Shown: one piece after another, positions 22,454-33,740 of the stretch
How the letters are laid out: each line of letters opens with the position of its first letter
Position numbering within the stretch: position 1 is the stretch's first letter
Origin: Punctularia strigosozonata HHB-11173 SS5
Lineage: Eukaryota > Basidiomycota > Agaricomycetes > Corticiales > Punctulariaceae
Assembly: GCF_000264995.1 (NCBI RefSeq)
Contig: NW_006767452.1
Location: 1 to 64,000 of the forward strand
Direction of reading: 5' to 3'
DNA: 64,000 nucleotides
Made by a program: the position numbers and the translations under genes
The notes under the pieces: generated by a model
What the model saw: only the letters and a program-made list of their open reading frames with translations
Databases searched by the model: none
Told to the model about the DNA's origin: nothing

Positions 22454-23862
22454 ATGGCCCCCGACGACGACGAGGACGTCGCCGTCTACGTGCCTGCAGG
22501 GCCGCTCACCCTCCCGCCCGAGCTGATCCTGCACATCCTCGCGCTCGCCCCGGTCACAGACGGCATCCGCCTCCTCCTCACCTGCCGCTCTCTCTCACTG
22601 CACCTCTCAGATCCCTCCGAGTCCCTCTGGATCGCCTACTGTGCGCGCTACGACCTCCGTTCGGTCGCCCACTTCCCCTCGCGCTCCTTCCGCACCGTCT
22701 ACGCCGGCCTGCTGCACCCCTACGCCTGGCTCCTCGGCGCATGGGCGAACGACGCGCCCTTCCGCGGCAACGTCCTCCACTTCCGCCTCGACCTCGGCAG
22801 CACCCACGAGCCGGGCGGCATCGTCGGCGAAGTCTGGTGCTTCCCCCGCCCGGGCGACGACCCCGACGACTCGGACGACGACGACGACGACTTTGACCTT
22901 TCGCACCCGGAGCCGCCTCTCCTACAACGCGTGCTCAAAATCGCCTTTAGCGACCCTTGCGATGAAGACGCCACGCCCTGTACAGAAAACAGCAAAGCGA
23001 CGATGTACTGTCACCTCCCCGATCTCGAGCTCTCGCACCCCTGCCGGCTGCACATCCGTCGCGCCCCGCCCCAACCGCGCACGCTCCAATTCCCCATCCG
23101 CACCCCGGCCGGCGCGACGCTCACCTACCCGATCCAGCACCCCGCCTTCCCGCCACACGCCTCCTCGCCCTGGATCGATCATTCCCGCCCGCTCCCTCCC
23201 TCCCTCGCCTCCGTCCCCACCTCCGACTACGACGACGACGCCCTCCTCTCCTTCTCCATCGCCTGCCCCTCCTCCGTCTGCACTCCCTACCACCAACCCC
23301 CCGCGCTCACCCTCCTCCCCGAGTCCGCGCGCTACTACCCCCTCTCCTCCACCCCCCACCCCTCCGGCGACCCGCGCTCGCCGGACACCCTCTCCGGCCT
23401 CTGGCTCGGCGCCTACGGCCCCCACGGCACGGAGCTCCTCCACCTCTCCCACTCCCCCGACGGCGTCCTCAGCGCGCACAAGATCGTCGGCGACCAAAAC
23501 GTCCCCCGCGGCGTCGAGACCTGGTCCGCTTACCTCGCCTCCGGCCCCCTCGCGCCCCCCGTCCGCATCCCGGACCACCCCGAGCTCGACGACGACCGCT
23601 GCGCCGTCTACGAGGGCTCCGGCCGCGTTTCCATCACCGGCTTCCTGTGCGCATTATCTTTTCTTTTTCATCTAAAAAAACCCCCAAGAAAAGGAAAGAG
23701 AGAGCGATAGCTGATGGCGTTGGCGACGACAGGGATCAGGAAGACTACTTACCGGCGTACATCGCCATCCGGGACGCGGACACGATCGACGTCTGGTGGG
23801 GCCCGCTCGGGATGATGAGCCGCTGCGTCCGGTTCAAGGGCCAGTTCCGCGAGAAAAAGTAA
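22454..23862 (+). CDS. F-box protein, FBXO31-like
   Basis: Likely substrate adaptor of an SCF ubiquitin ligase. The N-terminal F-box reads LTLPPELILHILALAPV, then LLLTCRSLSLH and ESLWIAYCARYDLR. An Asp-rich acidic run of about 12 residues follows at about residue 140. The C-terminal domain carries GLWLGAYGPHGTELLHL and KIVGDQNVPRGVETW, which resemble the FBXO31 fold (YG.HG.E and GD.NVP). One intron, from the GTGCGC donor near 23648 to an acceptor before GGATCAGG near 23732, links GFL to DQEDYLPAYIAI; the protein ends CVRFKGQFREKK. The start at 22454 is preferred because the upstream in-frame codons lack domain character. Third positions are strongly C-biased. It converges with VTT copy F (207-bp gap). 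Confidence 0.8.
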
Positions 23863-24069
23863 AGAAGAAAAAAAAAGGTCATGATCGCGGTCCGTGTCCA
23901 TTGCGAGGTCGGTTATAGTACACATTACGTCCCGCGGTTGGCTGGTATTTCTAGTCGCATCCTGGCATCTCCCCCGTAGATCCCATATTTCGTGTCCGGA
24001 CGTAGAGCAATCCGTGATGGCTAGAGTCTACACCGACGGCGCCTGGGTCTGCTGCTATGAGGGGGTTTT

Positions 24070-25543
24070 TTAGACGCGGTACACGTGAGATCGAGCCTCA
24101 GCCATCGCAGGGGGAATCAGCACCTCTTCCTCGGACGACGGCGAAAAGTCGCCTTTCGCTTGCCTACGCGACCCTCGTCAGTACCTCATCGAAGAGCGAC
24201 GTCGGAGGGGGGGGGGGTTAGGAAGAAGAGACGTACCTCGCCTTGCGCCGCTCGTAGATCACGACGGGCTTGACGTCGTTCATCTGCCTCAGGATCCAGC
24301 GGTAGGCGACCACGGTGATCACGACCGTGATGGCGACGACGACCCAGGAGATGATCTTGGTGTGCTTCGGGGTCGTGCCCGAGGCGTTGTCCGACTCCTC
24401 GGCGAGCATGCCGATCGCGATCAGCGCGAGCTGCTTCGGGAGCGAGAGCACGGCGGCGGCGAGGAAGATCCAAAAGCCGAGGCCGCAGGTCGAGTAGAGC
24501 GCGGTCGTCACTGCGGTTAGGAGGATCGTCAGAGAAAGGAGAGAAGAGGGAGGAGGAAGGGCAGGAACGCACCGTGGCCGGGAATGGCGCTGTACCGCGA
24601 GATGAGCGCGACCTTGAACCCGCCCTCGCGTACGACGCGGGCCAAGCACGCGTAGAATATCGTCTTCTTCTCGATCTTCTGCGCGCGGCCACGACAGAAA
24701 AACCGGAAGACGCTAATACAGTCGCGACATTAGCACTATACACGGGCCGAGCAAAAGGGATCATGACGTACACATAGTTGAGGCACTCGCCAGCGAGGGT
24801 GCCGGCGACGACGATGAGGAAGCCGATGCCGAGGCCCCAGATGATGCCGCATAGAACGGCGACGAGCTCGTGCCCGAAGAGCTATCACAAGGGGCGGGCA
24901 GTGCATGAGCATCACCGATTCCGGGCGATATCGGTAGCTAGAAGGTTACTTACGGGAGGGAAGGAGATGACGATGAGGATAGCGATGGGAATCAGCCAGC
25001 CAGCCGGTGTTCTAGATCACGAGGGACGTCAGCATCCATAGAACGATCCGGCATAATCACGCCAGATCTCCCGAGAGCGGGAAGTCAGGTCACGAAGGGG
25101 CAGCGCGGCAAGTTCCAAAAGTAAACCGTACCGTTTCATCCAATCCGAGAAGGGTTGGAGCGCGACGATGATCTGGTGCTCAAAGTGCGCGATGAGGATG
25201 GCGGCGACTATCACCAGTACGACCGCGATCACGATCACTGGGCAAACGACATCGGTATGGGGCGACCTCGACAAGCGCGCGTAAAGCAGAAGAAGGCGCG
25301 GTACTCACAGACGTTCTTCGGCTTCCTCCAGAACTCGGGGCGGCGAATCGCGCCGGGGTCCGTCATCGTATCGCGTGCGAGGTATGCGGCCTCGCTCGGT
25401 GTCGGGCTGGGGGTCATCGAGCGCGTGCCGGCAAGGGTTCGCTCATCGGCGCGTCCGCGCCCGGGATAGGTAGGTTGGTACATTGGGGGGTCATAGGGCG
25501 TCGGAGCGCCAGCGGGAGGATAGGACGTCGCGTAGGTGTTCAT
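24070..25543 (-). CDS. TVP38/TMEM64-like VTT-domain membrane protein, copy F
   Basis: The sixth member, 5.7 kb from copy E. Exons run approximately 25543-25309, 25237-25132, 25011-24954, 24881-24772, 24712-24573, one long exon ending near 24235, and 24165-24070. The exon from about 24511 corresponds to the 126+142 pair of the others, so a different intron from that lost in E is missing here. Parts: MNTYATSYPPAG start, MTPSPTPSEAAYLARD, FWRKPKN, GWLIPIAILIVISFPP, GHELVAVLCGIIWGLG, VREGGFKVALISRYSAIPGH, LSLPKQLALIAIG, YERRKARQAK and a short acidic tail ending VYRV. The start may lie further upstream behind an intron; 25543 is the first in-frame ATG. Confidence 0.85.
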
Positions 25544-27017
25544 GGCCGGGGCGTGATAGGCCGTCGTCGGTACGGACGTGTAGCTCGTGGTAGCTGCCAG
25601 ATTGGGCCGCTCGTGTCGTAGGAGGTGTTGGCACAGACGGACGCGTATCGGGTCGTTGGGTGCAAACGCGTCTCCGGTTGTGTTCTGTAGCTTTCGGAGG
25701 TACGTGGGGGGCCCAGGGGCGATAGGGATCAATCCCAGTGGCCGATAGCGTCGTATTTATTCATCTTGTCCGCGAGTCGCCTGCCTCTACCACCCCTTTC
25801 GCGCGCAGCGGCGGCAATCCAATCGCATAGCCGCTTCGATGCTTACTTGCTTCCCTCGCGCGTACAGCCATCCCCTGGACGCGGACCGCTCGGACGCGCT
25901 ATCGCAAATGGTGCGTGCCGCGATCCCGTTTAGCCGTTTAACCGACTGTTGGGAGAACGTATTCAAACGGGCTGGTACCAGAAGACGAGGGTGGTGATGA
26001 GGTCGTGATCGGGTGCGTCTGATCCTTGCTTGTGATCGTGCGTATCAGGACGCGGCGGGTGGTTTTGGCGAGGACGAGGGGGTGAGCGTGGCGCAAGGCG
26101 GCCTTGCAGAAGGGTGATCGGCGCAACAGCACAGCCACCAATAAAGACGCACGGTCATCCCTTCGTTCTGATCGTGGGACAAAAGGCTGTGAGAGCGGCA
26201 TTCACTGCCGAGCGCGTCCTCCGTCACAAGCACTCACTCCCCTCTACTCCCCTGTCCGTGTGTCGAGGCAAGAGGAGCGCAAGATAGGTTCGGATCATCG
26301 GATGGATATTAGGTAGTGTGGACAGATACGTCAGAGGCATTGCACGTGGAACGTTGAAACGGTAAGCGCGTAGTCTACCAGAGTCAACTCACCACGAACC
26401 ACACTGGCATCCGCAGCACATCGGAACAATACCGGAGAGGTGTAGCGAGACCGTCCGCGGGGAGATATCATCACCGGACGCTCCAAGATCGCAGCGGGGG
26501 GATGAGTTGAAGACGAGTATGAACACAGCGTGGCACGCGATATGCTATTTTCGTTGGATCGACGCTCCGCGGCGCACTGACCGCAGGCAAGAAGCCTCTC
26601 CACCCTATATTACTCACTCACAGCACTGCGCACGACAAGACTATCGGGACCCGAGAGCTGACGATAGAGGCGCTTTCGAGGGCAGCACTACCACCATCAA
26701 ACCACGACTCAACCACCCTATCCCCCACTGATGGGGGAACTGCGGTGACGCACTGGGCACCCCTAGTCGAAGTGTCCAATTCATGCGAGTACAGGCATCA
26801 ACACGACCGGCGACCGTCATTGCCATATTTTCGACGCAGGATAGACGAGGGCTCCTACTAACTGCGGGGCGTAAGGACTTCAACCGTTGAGGATAGCATA
26901 GGGCAGAGGGGGGGACGATATGCCCAACACCAGCGAGATGTGATCTGAACAGAGCAAAGACGCGGATACTGTTCTCATCGAGATCGTCTTCACGCTTCTC
27001 CACAGAGCAGAGGAATA
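25544..27017. other. Intergenic, nothing recognised
   Basis: 1.5 kb between copy F and the F-box gene. aataaata on the minus strand near 25755 could be the copy F TATA region. No coding exon seen. Confidence 0.4.
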
Positions 27018-28491
27018 TCACGGCGTCGAGGGGTACGTCCACTGCTTACGCAGGGCCAAGCCATGGGCCTCGGAAAGGGTTTCGAGTAACGGAGGGTCTG
27101 CCCCCTTGCGGGTGATCCTGTACCAGCCTCGAGATATACGGGCCGGCGGGCACGACATTTCGATGTACTTCGCCGCAGCAACTTCTTTGGCAACGAAGCG
27201 GAGCAACCACGAGTGGTCCTTGACGGGTTGCTCGGCCGGGGCCTTGTCCTCGTCTTGAGCGTCAGCGAGAGATATTCCAGCGAGGCAGACGCCATGTGTC
27301 CGGCGATTCGCATCTAAGACAGCAAAGTACGTGTTGATTTTTTTCGGGTAATTCTTTGCTAGGGGAGGCAAAAGAAGAGATGCTCACCAAGGACGCCATG
27401 AGCTCGAGCCAGTCCCGCGAGAGCACGGAGACGTCGAGAAAGCGGAGCTGATGCTGTGTGTCGGCGAGGAGCGCGAACACGCGCGTGTTGCTGGACGCGC
27501 GCAGGCTCGAGTACCCGAGCGCGAGTGCCGTCGGGCGCGTGCGCGAGAGAAGTTCCATGAACATCGCCTCGTACGCGGGGTCGCCGAACGGATCCGGGTG
27601 GCCGCCCGTGACGGGCGGTGGATCGATCCCGATGAAGCGCACCTCGCACGCGATCCCGAGGCTGCAGAGGCCCTGGATATTACCCACCAGCCGGTCCAGG
27701 ATGGTCCACGGTAGGGAGGACCAGGCGGCGGGGAAGGCGTCGACGACGGACCAGTCGGCGCGGATCGTGAGCCGGCGCACGGCCGGGAAGGGCGCGAACC
27801 AGCGCTCGAGGACGGCGCTGCGCGTCGTGAGCTGCAGCTCGGACAGCGCGGGGCAGAGCACGCCGTCGAACTCGCGCTCGTCCGAGTGCGTCGGGGTGGA
27901 GAGGACGAGGGTGCGGAGCGTGGGCGCGATGGGCGCGAGGTAGGCGGAGGCGCGGACGGGCGGGGCGCGTACGTCTACTTGCGGTTGGCGGTGTAGGTCG
28001 AGGCGCTGTACCGTGCGCAGGCCGGAGACGAGGTCGAGCGCGCGAGGGCCGGCGTGCGTGAGCGTCAGGTTGAGCAGCCGCGGACGGCTTCGAAGGGCGG
28101 CGATGAGCTCCAAGCTCTCGTTGAGTACACGGTCAGCGTGCTCGATGGCTAGCGTCGTCAGGTTGTCCGCGCGAGCGAGGACGTCAGCGAGGAGGTCCGC
28201 GCCGAAGGAGATCGCGACGAGCGTCGCCATCGGGCCTTTCATCCATTGCATCGTAAGCGACGTGCGAAGGCGGAGGTGATGGACGTAGGGTATGCATAAA
28301 GGATGCAAAGTCATAAACTCGCAGAAGGCGTTTAGTTGAAGGGGCGTTCGCAGTACGACGGAGCTGCAGAGGGCGGGTATTGACATGTCGTAGACTGTCT
28401 TGCAACAGAGGGCCATGGCTTGAACATCTGTCGGTTCCAAAAATTTCAGTATGATTGAAATCACGTCAAAGCCTAGTTCGAGGAATGTCAT
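27018..28491 (-). CDS. F-box / leucine-rich repeat-like protein
   Basis: The first exon starts at 28491 and is open to about 27390. It begins with an F-box-like segment (LGFDVISIILKFLEPTDVQAMALCCKTVYD) and continues with repeated Leu-rich strands (LRTVQRLDLHR, LRTLVLSTPT, LSELQLTTR, VRRLTIRADW, LRFLDVSVLSRDW), as in fungal F-box proteins with irregular LRRs. A second segment, from about 27330 down to 27018, has good protein composition (DHSWLLRFVAKEVAAAKYIEM) in another frame and is probably the last exon. I could not fix the splice between them: the best GTGAGC donor gives only a very short intron. The target of the putative ligase is unknown. The divergent Maf gene starts 113 bp away. Confidence 0.7.
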
Positions 28492-28604
28492 CCTGCTCAG
28501 CAGTCAAAGAGTAGATAGAGATACAAAGACGATCGAAGCCACGGCGGGCATGCCGGAAGCAAACGTCGGCGTTCTCCTTTGATCACACTTTCGTCACCAC
28601 CACG
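28492..28604. promoter_or_regulatory. Short shared promoter between F-box and Maf genes
   Basis: Only 113 bp separate two divergent start codons, so both promoters and leaders must share this space or overlap the genes. No clear TATA box. Confidence 0.5.
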
Positions 28605-29664
28605 ATGCCGAAGCACAACTGCATCCTCTCGCACGCCGCCGCCCTCCCAAGCTTGAAGAAACTCGCCGGCAAGCGCGTCGTGCTCGCCTCCAACAGTCCC
28701 AGAAGGCGGGAGATCCTCCGCACCTTCGTGCGTTGGTCCAGGGCTACGTAGCTTGCAGCAACACATCTCTCATGAACACAAGGGTCTCGAGCCGGAGATC
28801 GTTCCGTCAACGTTCGAGGAGAACCTGCCTGTTGGATCCTTCGAGGACATCCACGAGTATCCTGTGGCGACCGCGACCCAGAAGGCGGTAGAGGTGTACC
28901 AGCGTTTGCTGGTGAGCGCGGCGTTTGTTGTCGATATGCAACCGTTGCTGATCAGTCTGTGCAGGAAGAGAATCCGGACGATGCTCCGGACCTTGTCATA
29001 GCAGGTGCGTCTCTTTCCATGCCGCGAGGATCTCCTCTGATCAGAAATCACGCAGCCGACACCGTCGTCTTCACGCATGCTCCACCATCCACGTCGGACG
29101 CGACGTACGGAACGGATTCCGGGCCTCAGGACCTGTTGGAGAAACCTACGAGCAAGGAAGACAACATGCGCATGCTTCTCGACCTTAACGGTGGAATTTG
29201 CGAGGTCGTGACCGGCGTCACCTTAGGTGAGCGTAGTCTGGGACTTGCAGGAACATGAAGCTCAAACGGGTCGTGTGAAGTATATCCGACGTTGGTTGCT
29301 CCCGGATATGACATCAAGTATGACATGAAACCATTCGATGCAGAGTTGTATTCTCATGCCGTGACGTCCAGGTCCATAGACGAGCGCAGCCTCGTCTACT
29401 TTTCGGATAGCCCACAACATGTCTTGAAGGCGTACGTCGACAGCGGAGAAGGACTGGACCGCGCTGGCGGCTTTGCTATCCAAGTAAGATACTCGAGGCC
29501 TTCCTGAACCACAGACTGACGATTGATCTTCCCAGGGCCTTGGTGGCATGCTCATCCGCAAAGTCGATGGAGACTACAACAACGTCGTCGGCTTTCCCGC
29601 AGCCTCTTTCTTGCGCTTCCTGGAGCTTCTCGTAGACGAGGAGGACGACTTCTTGGCCGACTGA
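28605..29664 (+). CDS. Maf-like nucleotide pyrophosphatase
   Basis: House-cleaning enzyme of the Maf/HAM1 fold, which hydrolyses non-canonical or excess NTPs to NMP and pyrophosphate. Six exons (28605-28727, 28783-28911, 28965-29004, 29056-29226, 29281-29483, 29536-29664) give 264 aa. Conserved blocks: KRVVLASNSPRRREIL (substrate loop), a Glu in EENLP, the catalytic region IAADTVV, EKPTSKEDNMRML, the GVTL strand, and the C-terminal DRAGGFAIQGLGG with VGFPAASF. The core adenine nucleotide and metal-binding residues appear present. It ends in an acidic DEEDDF. Fungal homologues are sometimes named after the N-terminal part of ASMTL; the methyltransferase domain is absent here. Confidence 0.92.
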
Positions 29665-29943
29665 GCGCAAGTCGCGGACGTGTAATTGGTGACATCCAGG
29701 CGGTACTTGGACATCTGAACCTTCTATGCAAAGCTATAGATACTCTCGTTGGGCAATGGATGAGATGGATGCTACTCCACTAGGTCCGTATTGCATGTGC
29801 GATGGGTTGACTATAGCTTTTGAGCTCGAATCTTCGATCGCAAGAAATCTGAGATTAGGGCGTCCGGCTAATGCCGTGCCAGCTTACTTACGTAACACCC
29901 ACGACTCCCTTGTCTTGTCCCTCCATATCCCTGTTGACTGTCC

Positions 29944-31094
29944 ATGCCTTCGTCTGCACATCCTAGCGCGCGCCCACATACAGATGACTATCCATTACCT
30001 GCGCCGACTACGACTCGGCAATTGCGAAGCCGCAGTCGATCGCACATTAGTTCCCGCGCATCCAGCCTGACTTCAACGCGGTCGCAGGCCGGCTCAAGCA
30101 CGAGTGCTCGCACCTTCACCACAAATCTTCCCCCGGCGCCACACCAACACGAACGCACAGGCACGCTCGCGAAGTCGAGTAAGGTCTCCGCGGCGAGACG
30201 AGGAAAGGGAAGGCGTCCGGCAGCGGCAGCAATGCGAGGGAGGGCTACGTCGCCGGTTGTACAGGAGGTGGAAGAGTTCCCGGACGGTTTTGGTGATGGT
30301 GCTGGTCCGAGTACATCGGAGGCAGTGGCGGGACCATCAGCAGTACTACCACCGGACACCGATACTCCCGCAGCATCGAAGCGGGGAAGGAAGAGGCCGA
30401 GAGCGGGAACGGGAGCGGGACGAGGGAGGCGTGCCTCGGAGGCACCGGCGGACCACAACGGATCAAGCTTGGGCGCGGCGGGACCGAGCACTGCTGCACC
30501 ATTGTCTCCCGAGATAGAGACTGTCTCCCCGAAAGGCGCCAAACGTCGACGAAAGCAACCGAAAATGGAACCCGCCTCCTCTCCGCCTCCTCTTTCCCCG
30601 CAACCAGGGCCATCATCCTCGATCGAACTCCTCTCCCAAGAAACCGCGCCGCTCTCCCAAGCCACCGAGCCGCCCGCCACCCAGCCTCCTCCGGAAAGCC
30701 AACGCCGCGAGCCGGAGCCCCTCGGAGCGTACAGCTGTCCAATATGTTTCTCTCCGCCCACACGAGCGACTGTGACGCCATGTGGGCATGTTCTGTGCGG
30801 TGATGTGCGCCTCTGCTCGTTTTCTTGTAGAGCCGACTCCATACTCATGCATTTTCCAGTGCCTGTTTACTGCCATCAAGACCACCTTGCGACGAAACCA
30901 GGTCACTCCGATGGATCTGGCGCAAGCCGCAGCTGCGCGGTATGTCCTCCTCTCAGACGTTGCCTGTCAAGCTTCGTCTGATCGCATGCGTTTCATACCA
31001 CAGATGCCCCGTATGCCGTGCTACCATCCCTGGCTGGGACGGGAGAGGCGGTGGTGTCATTGGCTTGAAGGCGAGGACGGTCTTGTCCCTCTAG
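29944..31094 (+). CDS. RING-finger protein (putative E3 ubiquitin ligase)
   Basis: Three exons (29944-30804, 30860-30939, 31004-31094) give 343 aa. The first 260 residues are low-complexity, Ser/Pro/Arg-rich, with basic clusters (KRGRKRPRAG, AKRRRKQPK) that could be nuclear localisation signals. The C-terminal 80 residues form a C3HC4 RING: CPIC, then TPCGHVLCGDC, then a helix-rich loop, then CPVC. The loop between the second and last Cys pairs is long (about 29 residues). The layout, a disordered basic N-terminus with a single C-terminal RING, recalls RNF4/Slx8-type SUMO-targeted ligases, but I see no clear SUMO-interacting motif beyond SIELL, so that link is only a suggestion. It converges with the next gene. 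Confidence 0.82.
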
Positions 31095-31330
31095 CCCTTC
31101 ATCGCATGGGACGGCTTTTGGGCGTCATCGGGCATGTCACACCTCTTGACGAGCTTCACACCGTCTGGCAATGCCACTAATCCCGAACGCGGATTTGACA
31201 TTCGCTTCGCCTCGTTGCGACCCTGTCGCAGAAAGCTGGCCCACAAGGTTTCGTTACAGGGCATGGTTGCGATCCAACCGCTCCCATGTGTGGACCGGTC
31301 ATCTCTGCGGACTGGGGACATCTATAGGCA

Positions 31331-33108
31331 CTACTTGGCTAACACGCCTCTATCACGAAGAAACGTCAATGCCTCTTCTACGTCGCTGTCCAGATCATGG
31401 TTCCACAGCCAATCATATCGCCTCTGCAGATGTTCGTCGATCTTCGCGTAATCGTCCCCCATTGGACTCGCGAATTCGTAGATCTGGGGGATGTTGTGAT
31501 ATGCGATCAGCATAATTACCCTGTTGATTGTCTGATCCTGTAAACCCACGTCACCGCTTTCGCGCGAATGAATCTGCTGCCGCGATGCTCTCGGACGTCT
31601 GACGTGTTCGTATGCTTGAAGGAAGGCTGGAATATTATCCGCGGCACAAGACGGGTGCCCAAGGAGCTTTGAGAGGACGTAGACGTCTTCGATGGCCTGT
31701 CCTGCCCCAGCGCCGTTGTGAGGCAGACTAGCGTGCGCCTGAAGACACCAGGGCCTGTCAGTAACGCGCAGCGTTGAGTTAAGTGTAATCATTACCGAGT
31801 CTCCCAGGAGCGTAACGCGTCCCACCGTCCATCGTTCTAGAGGCAAGAGATCATGCAGAGCCCATTTTTCCGGTTTGTCCACAAGCTATCGGGGGGTCGG
31901 GGGGTCTCAGATGGTCAACGCACAATTTCATGATCCTGCAAGGCAAGACAAACCGAGAGGATAGCGTGCACCCTAGGATCCCATTCGGCATAATCGTCAA
32001 ACATCTCTTGCCGTGTTACGGGCTTGACCCATGGCCCTTCCCAGACGCGCTCTTCAGGTGGCCGGGTGCGATCGCTCACAAACGCGACGATGTTCAATAT
32101 CTTGCCGTGCTCGATAGGAAACATGACTATATGCTGTCGAAGAGTTCATATCGATCACCAATTGCAAGGTGGTCCTTGTGAACTCGCCTTGTCTCTTTCG
32201 AGGCACATACAGTGGCCTCTGACGAAGTCACCGGCCTCCGAAGCCGCCTTCTCGAGGTTCATGAGACCTCGATACGCGTACGTACCGGTGTATCGCACGC
32301 ATGCACCCATCTCTTGCTGGAAGCTATCGCGTACCTAACGCATATATTCAACCTTGGTGTTCGAAACGATCAACAGTGGGTGGAAACACCAACCATACTC
32401 TTCACGCCATCGCATCCCAGCGCAATGTCGGCTTTGAACTGTATCGAATTCGACGAGTCCGGATGGACCGTGGTCAATCGTACATGTGGGGCTTGATCAT
32501 CTCTGGATGATATGTTTTCGACAGAGATGACGCGGGACGAGAAGTGCGTCGAAACCGTTGGCGGCAGCCTTGCCAGAAGGCATTCCAAGAAACGCGCACT
32601 GAGACGCGTCGCAAGTGAGAAATCGCGATAACCCTTCCACAAGTGTTCCCGTTACCGGTGGACACTACCACGAGGGGCAGGATTCAGGACCTTCGTTGCT
32701 CAATGATTAGCAACTGATGAAACCGCGCATCTAGAAAAGCCGAAGTCTCACCTCTGAGATCGGCTCGCAATCCTTGCCGGACAAAAACGAGAACCACGGG
32801 TCCCCCGCCGGGGAGACATCAGCTATCTGCTCATAGTCGTCCCCGAGTCCCAGGAGATGAAGCGCATGTAACGCATTGGCACCAAAGCCGACCCCAGCAC
32901 CTATTTCTGAGAACCTAGGAGTGTACGTGAGTCGATGAATGAATGGAGAGTATCCAGGAGCAGATACGTGCTTGGAAGCTTGTTCGAAGATATGCACATC
33001 GTAACCAGAGCGACCGAGCGCGATCGCTGCGCAGATGCCTCCAATCCCGCCGCCAATGATAGCGACCGTTATTCCCGATTTAGTTGACTCAGACATCGTC
33101 GAGGTCAT
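31331..33108 (-). CDS. FAD-dependent monooxygenase, copy 1 (salicylate hydroxylase-like)
   Basis: Class A flavoprotein aromatic hydroxylase. The N-terminus has the dinucleotide motif VAIIGGGIGGICAAIALG and the acidic end of strand 2 (VHIFEQ). FSEIGAGVGFGANALHAL follows, then the DG-type motif ALGCDGVKS. The C-terminal half has the GD motif RVTLLGDS, split by an intron from AHASLPHNGAGAGQAIED. It ends HDLDSDVEEALTFLRDRGVLAK. Many introns; I did not resolve every one between 32100 and 32760, where the exon after PISE is unclear. The ATG at 33108 or the one at 33096 could be used. Such enzymes use NAD(P)H and O2 on aromatic acids; the substrate is unknown. Copy 2 lies 0.63 kb upstream in tandem. 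Confidence 0.83.
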
Positions 33109-33740
33109 GGTGGGGGTTGAGGAAGTTGAGGCAATCTAATGGCGTAGCGAGCGATAGCGCGCCATGGGCGATGAGGACCTTCTGCAAACGGGACCTGTTG
33201 GAGCCAGGAATATGCACGGAGTTCCCACTAACATGTCGGCAGAGGTGGCATTGTCCCAAAAATAAGAAAAGAAGGCCGTGGATGCTAATCGTGGCGGAAG
33301 AACCAAAGACGCGTCATGATTCGTTGAGTTATATGACGCGAGATGGACGTGCATAGACGCTTACGGACTAGTGCGTGCAGTTAACGAAGCATCTTGAGTT
33401 GTCCATGGACGCCGGGTGATGTTCGGGTCCGTATGGAAACGATGATCTGTTTGGGGCACAGTCAAGCTCAGTGGACGCGAGGTGCATATTGAGCACAGAG
33501 AGAAGGCACGACCTCGCGCTAATGCGTCTAATTCTCATGTGTCCCACAGGTCTCCATACCCATATTCGGCGACATGTGAACACGCCGTAATCGCCCGTGA
33601 GATACTCTTCGCTGCCTGCGATCCGCTCAGTCGTAACCTGGGCATGGTAATCGCAAGCGGTAGCGCTCAGAAGACTCCACTGGAGACGTCCACTCACAGA
33701 ATCCCAAGGTTCAGGCATGATTGCATGGAACATACAGTGT
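33109..33740. other. Spacer between tandem monooxygenases
   Basis: Upstream region of monooxygenase copy 1 and 3' region of copy 2. No coding segment recognised. Confidence 0.4.

Noticed and set aside
22922-23578. Gly/Val/Glu-rich minus-strand frame of 218 codons
   Set aside because: Antisense of the same F-box gene; repetitive composition only.
22641-23675. 344-codon plus-strand frame rich in Ser/Thr/Pro
   Set aside because: Shadow of the C-biased FBXO31-like gene in another frame; composition is an artefact of its codon use.
29988-30848. 286-codon minus-strand frame
   Set aside because: Antisense to the low-complexity first exon of the RING gene, whose own frame ends in a well-formed RING domain.
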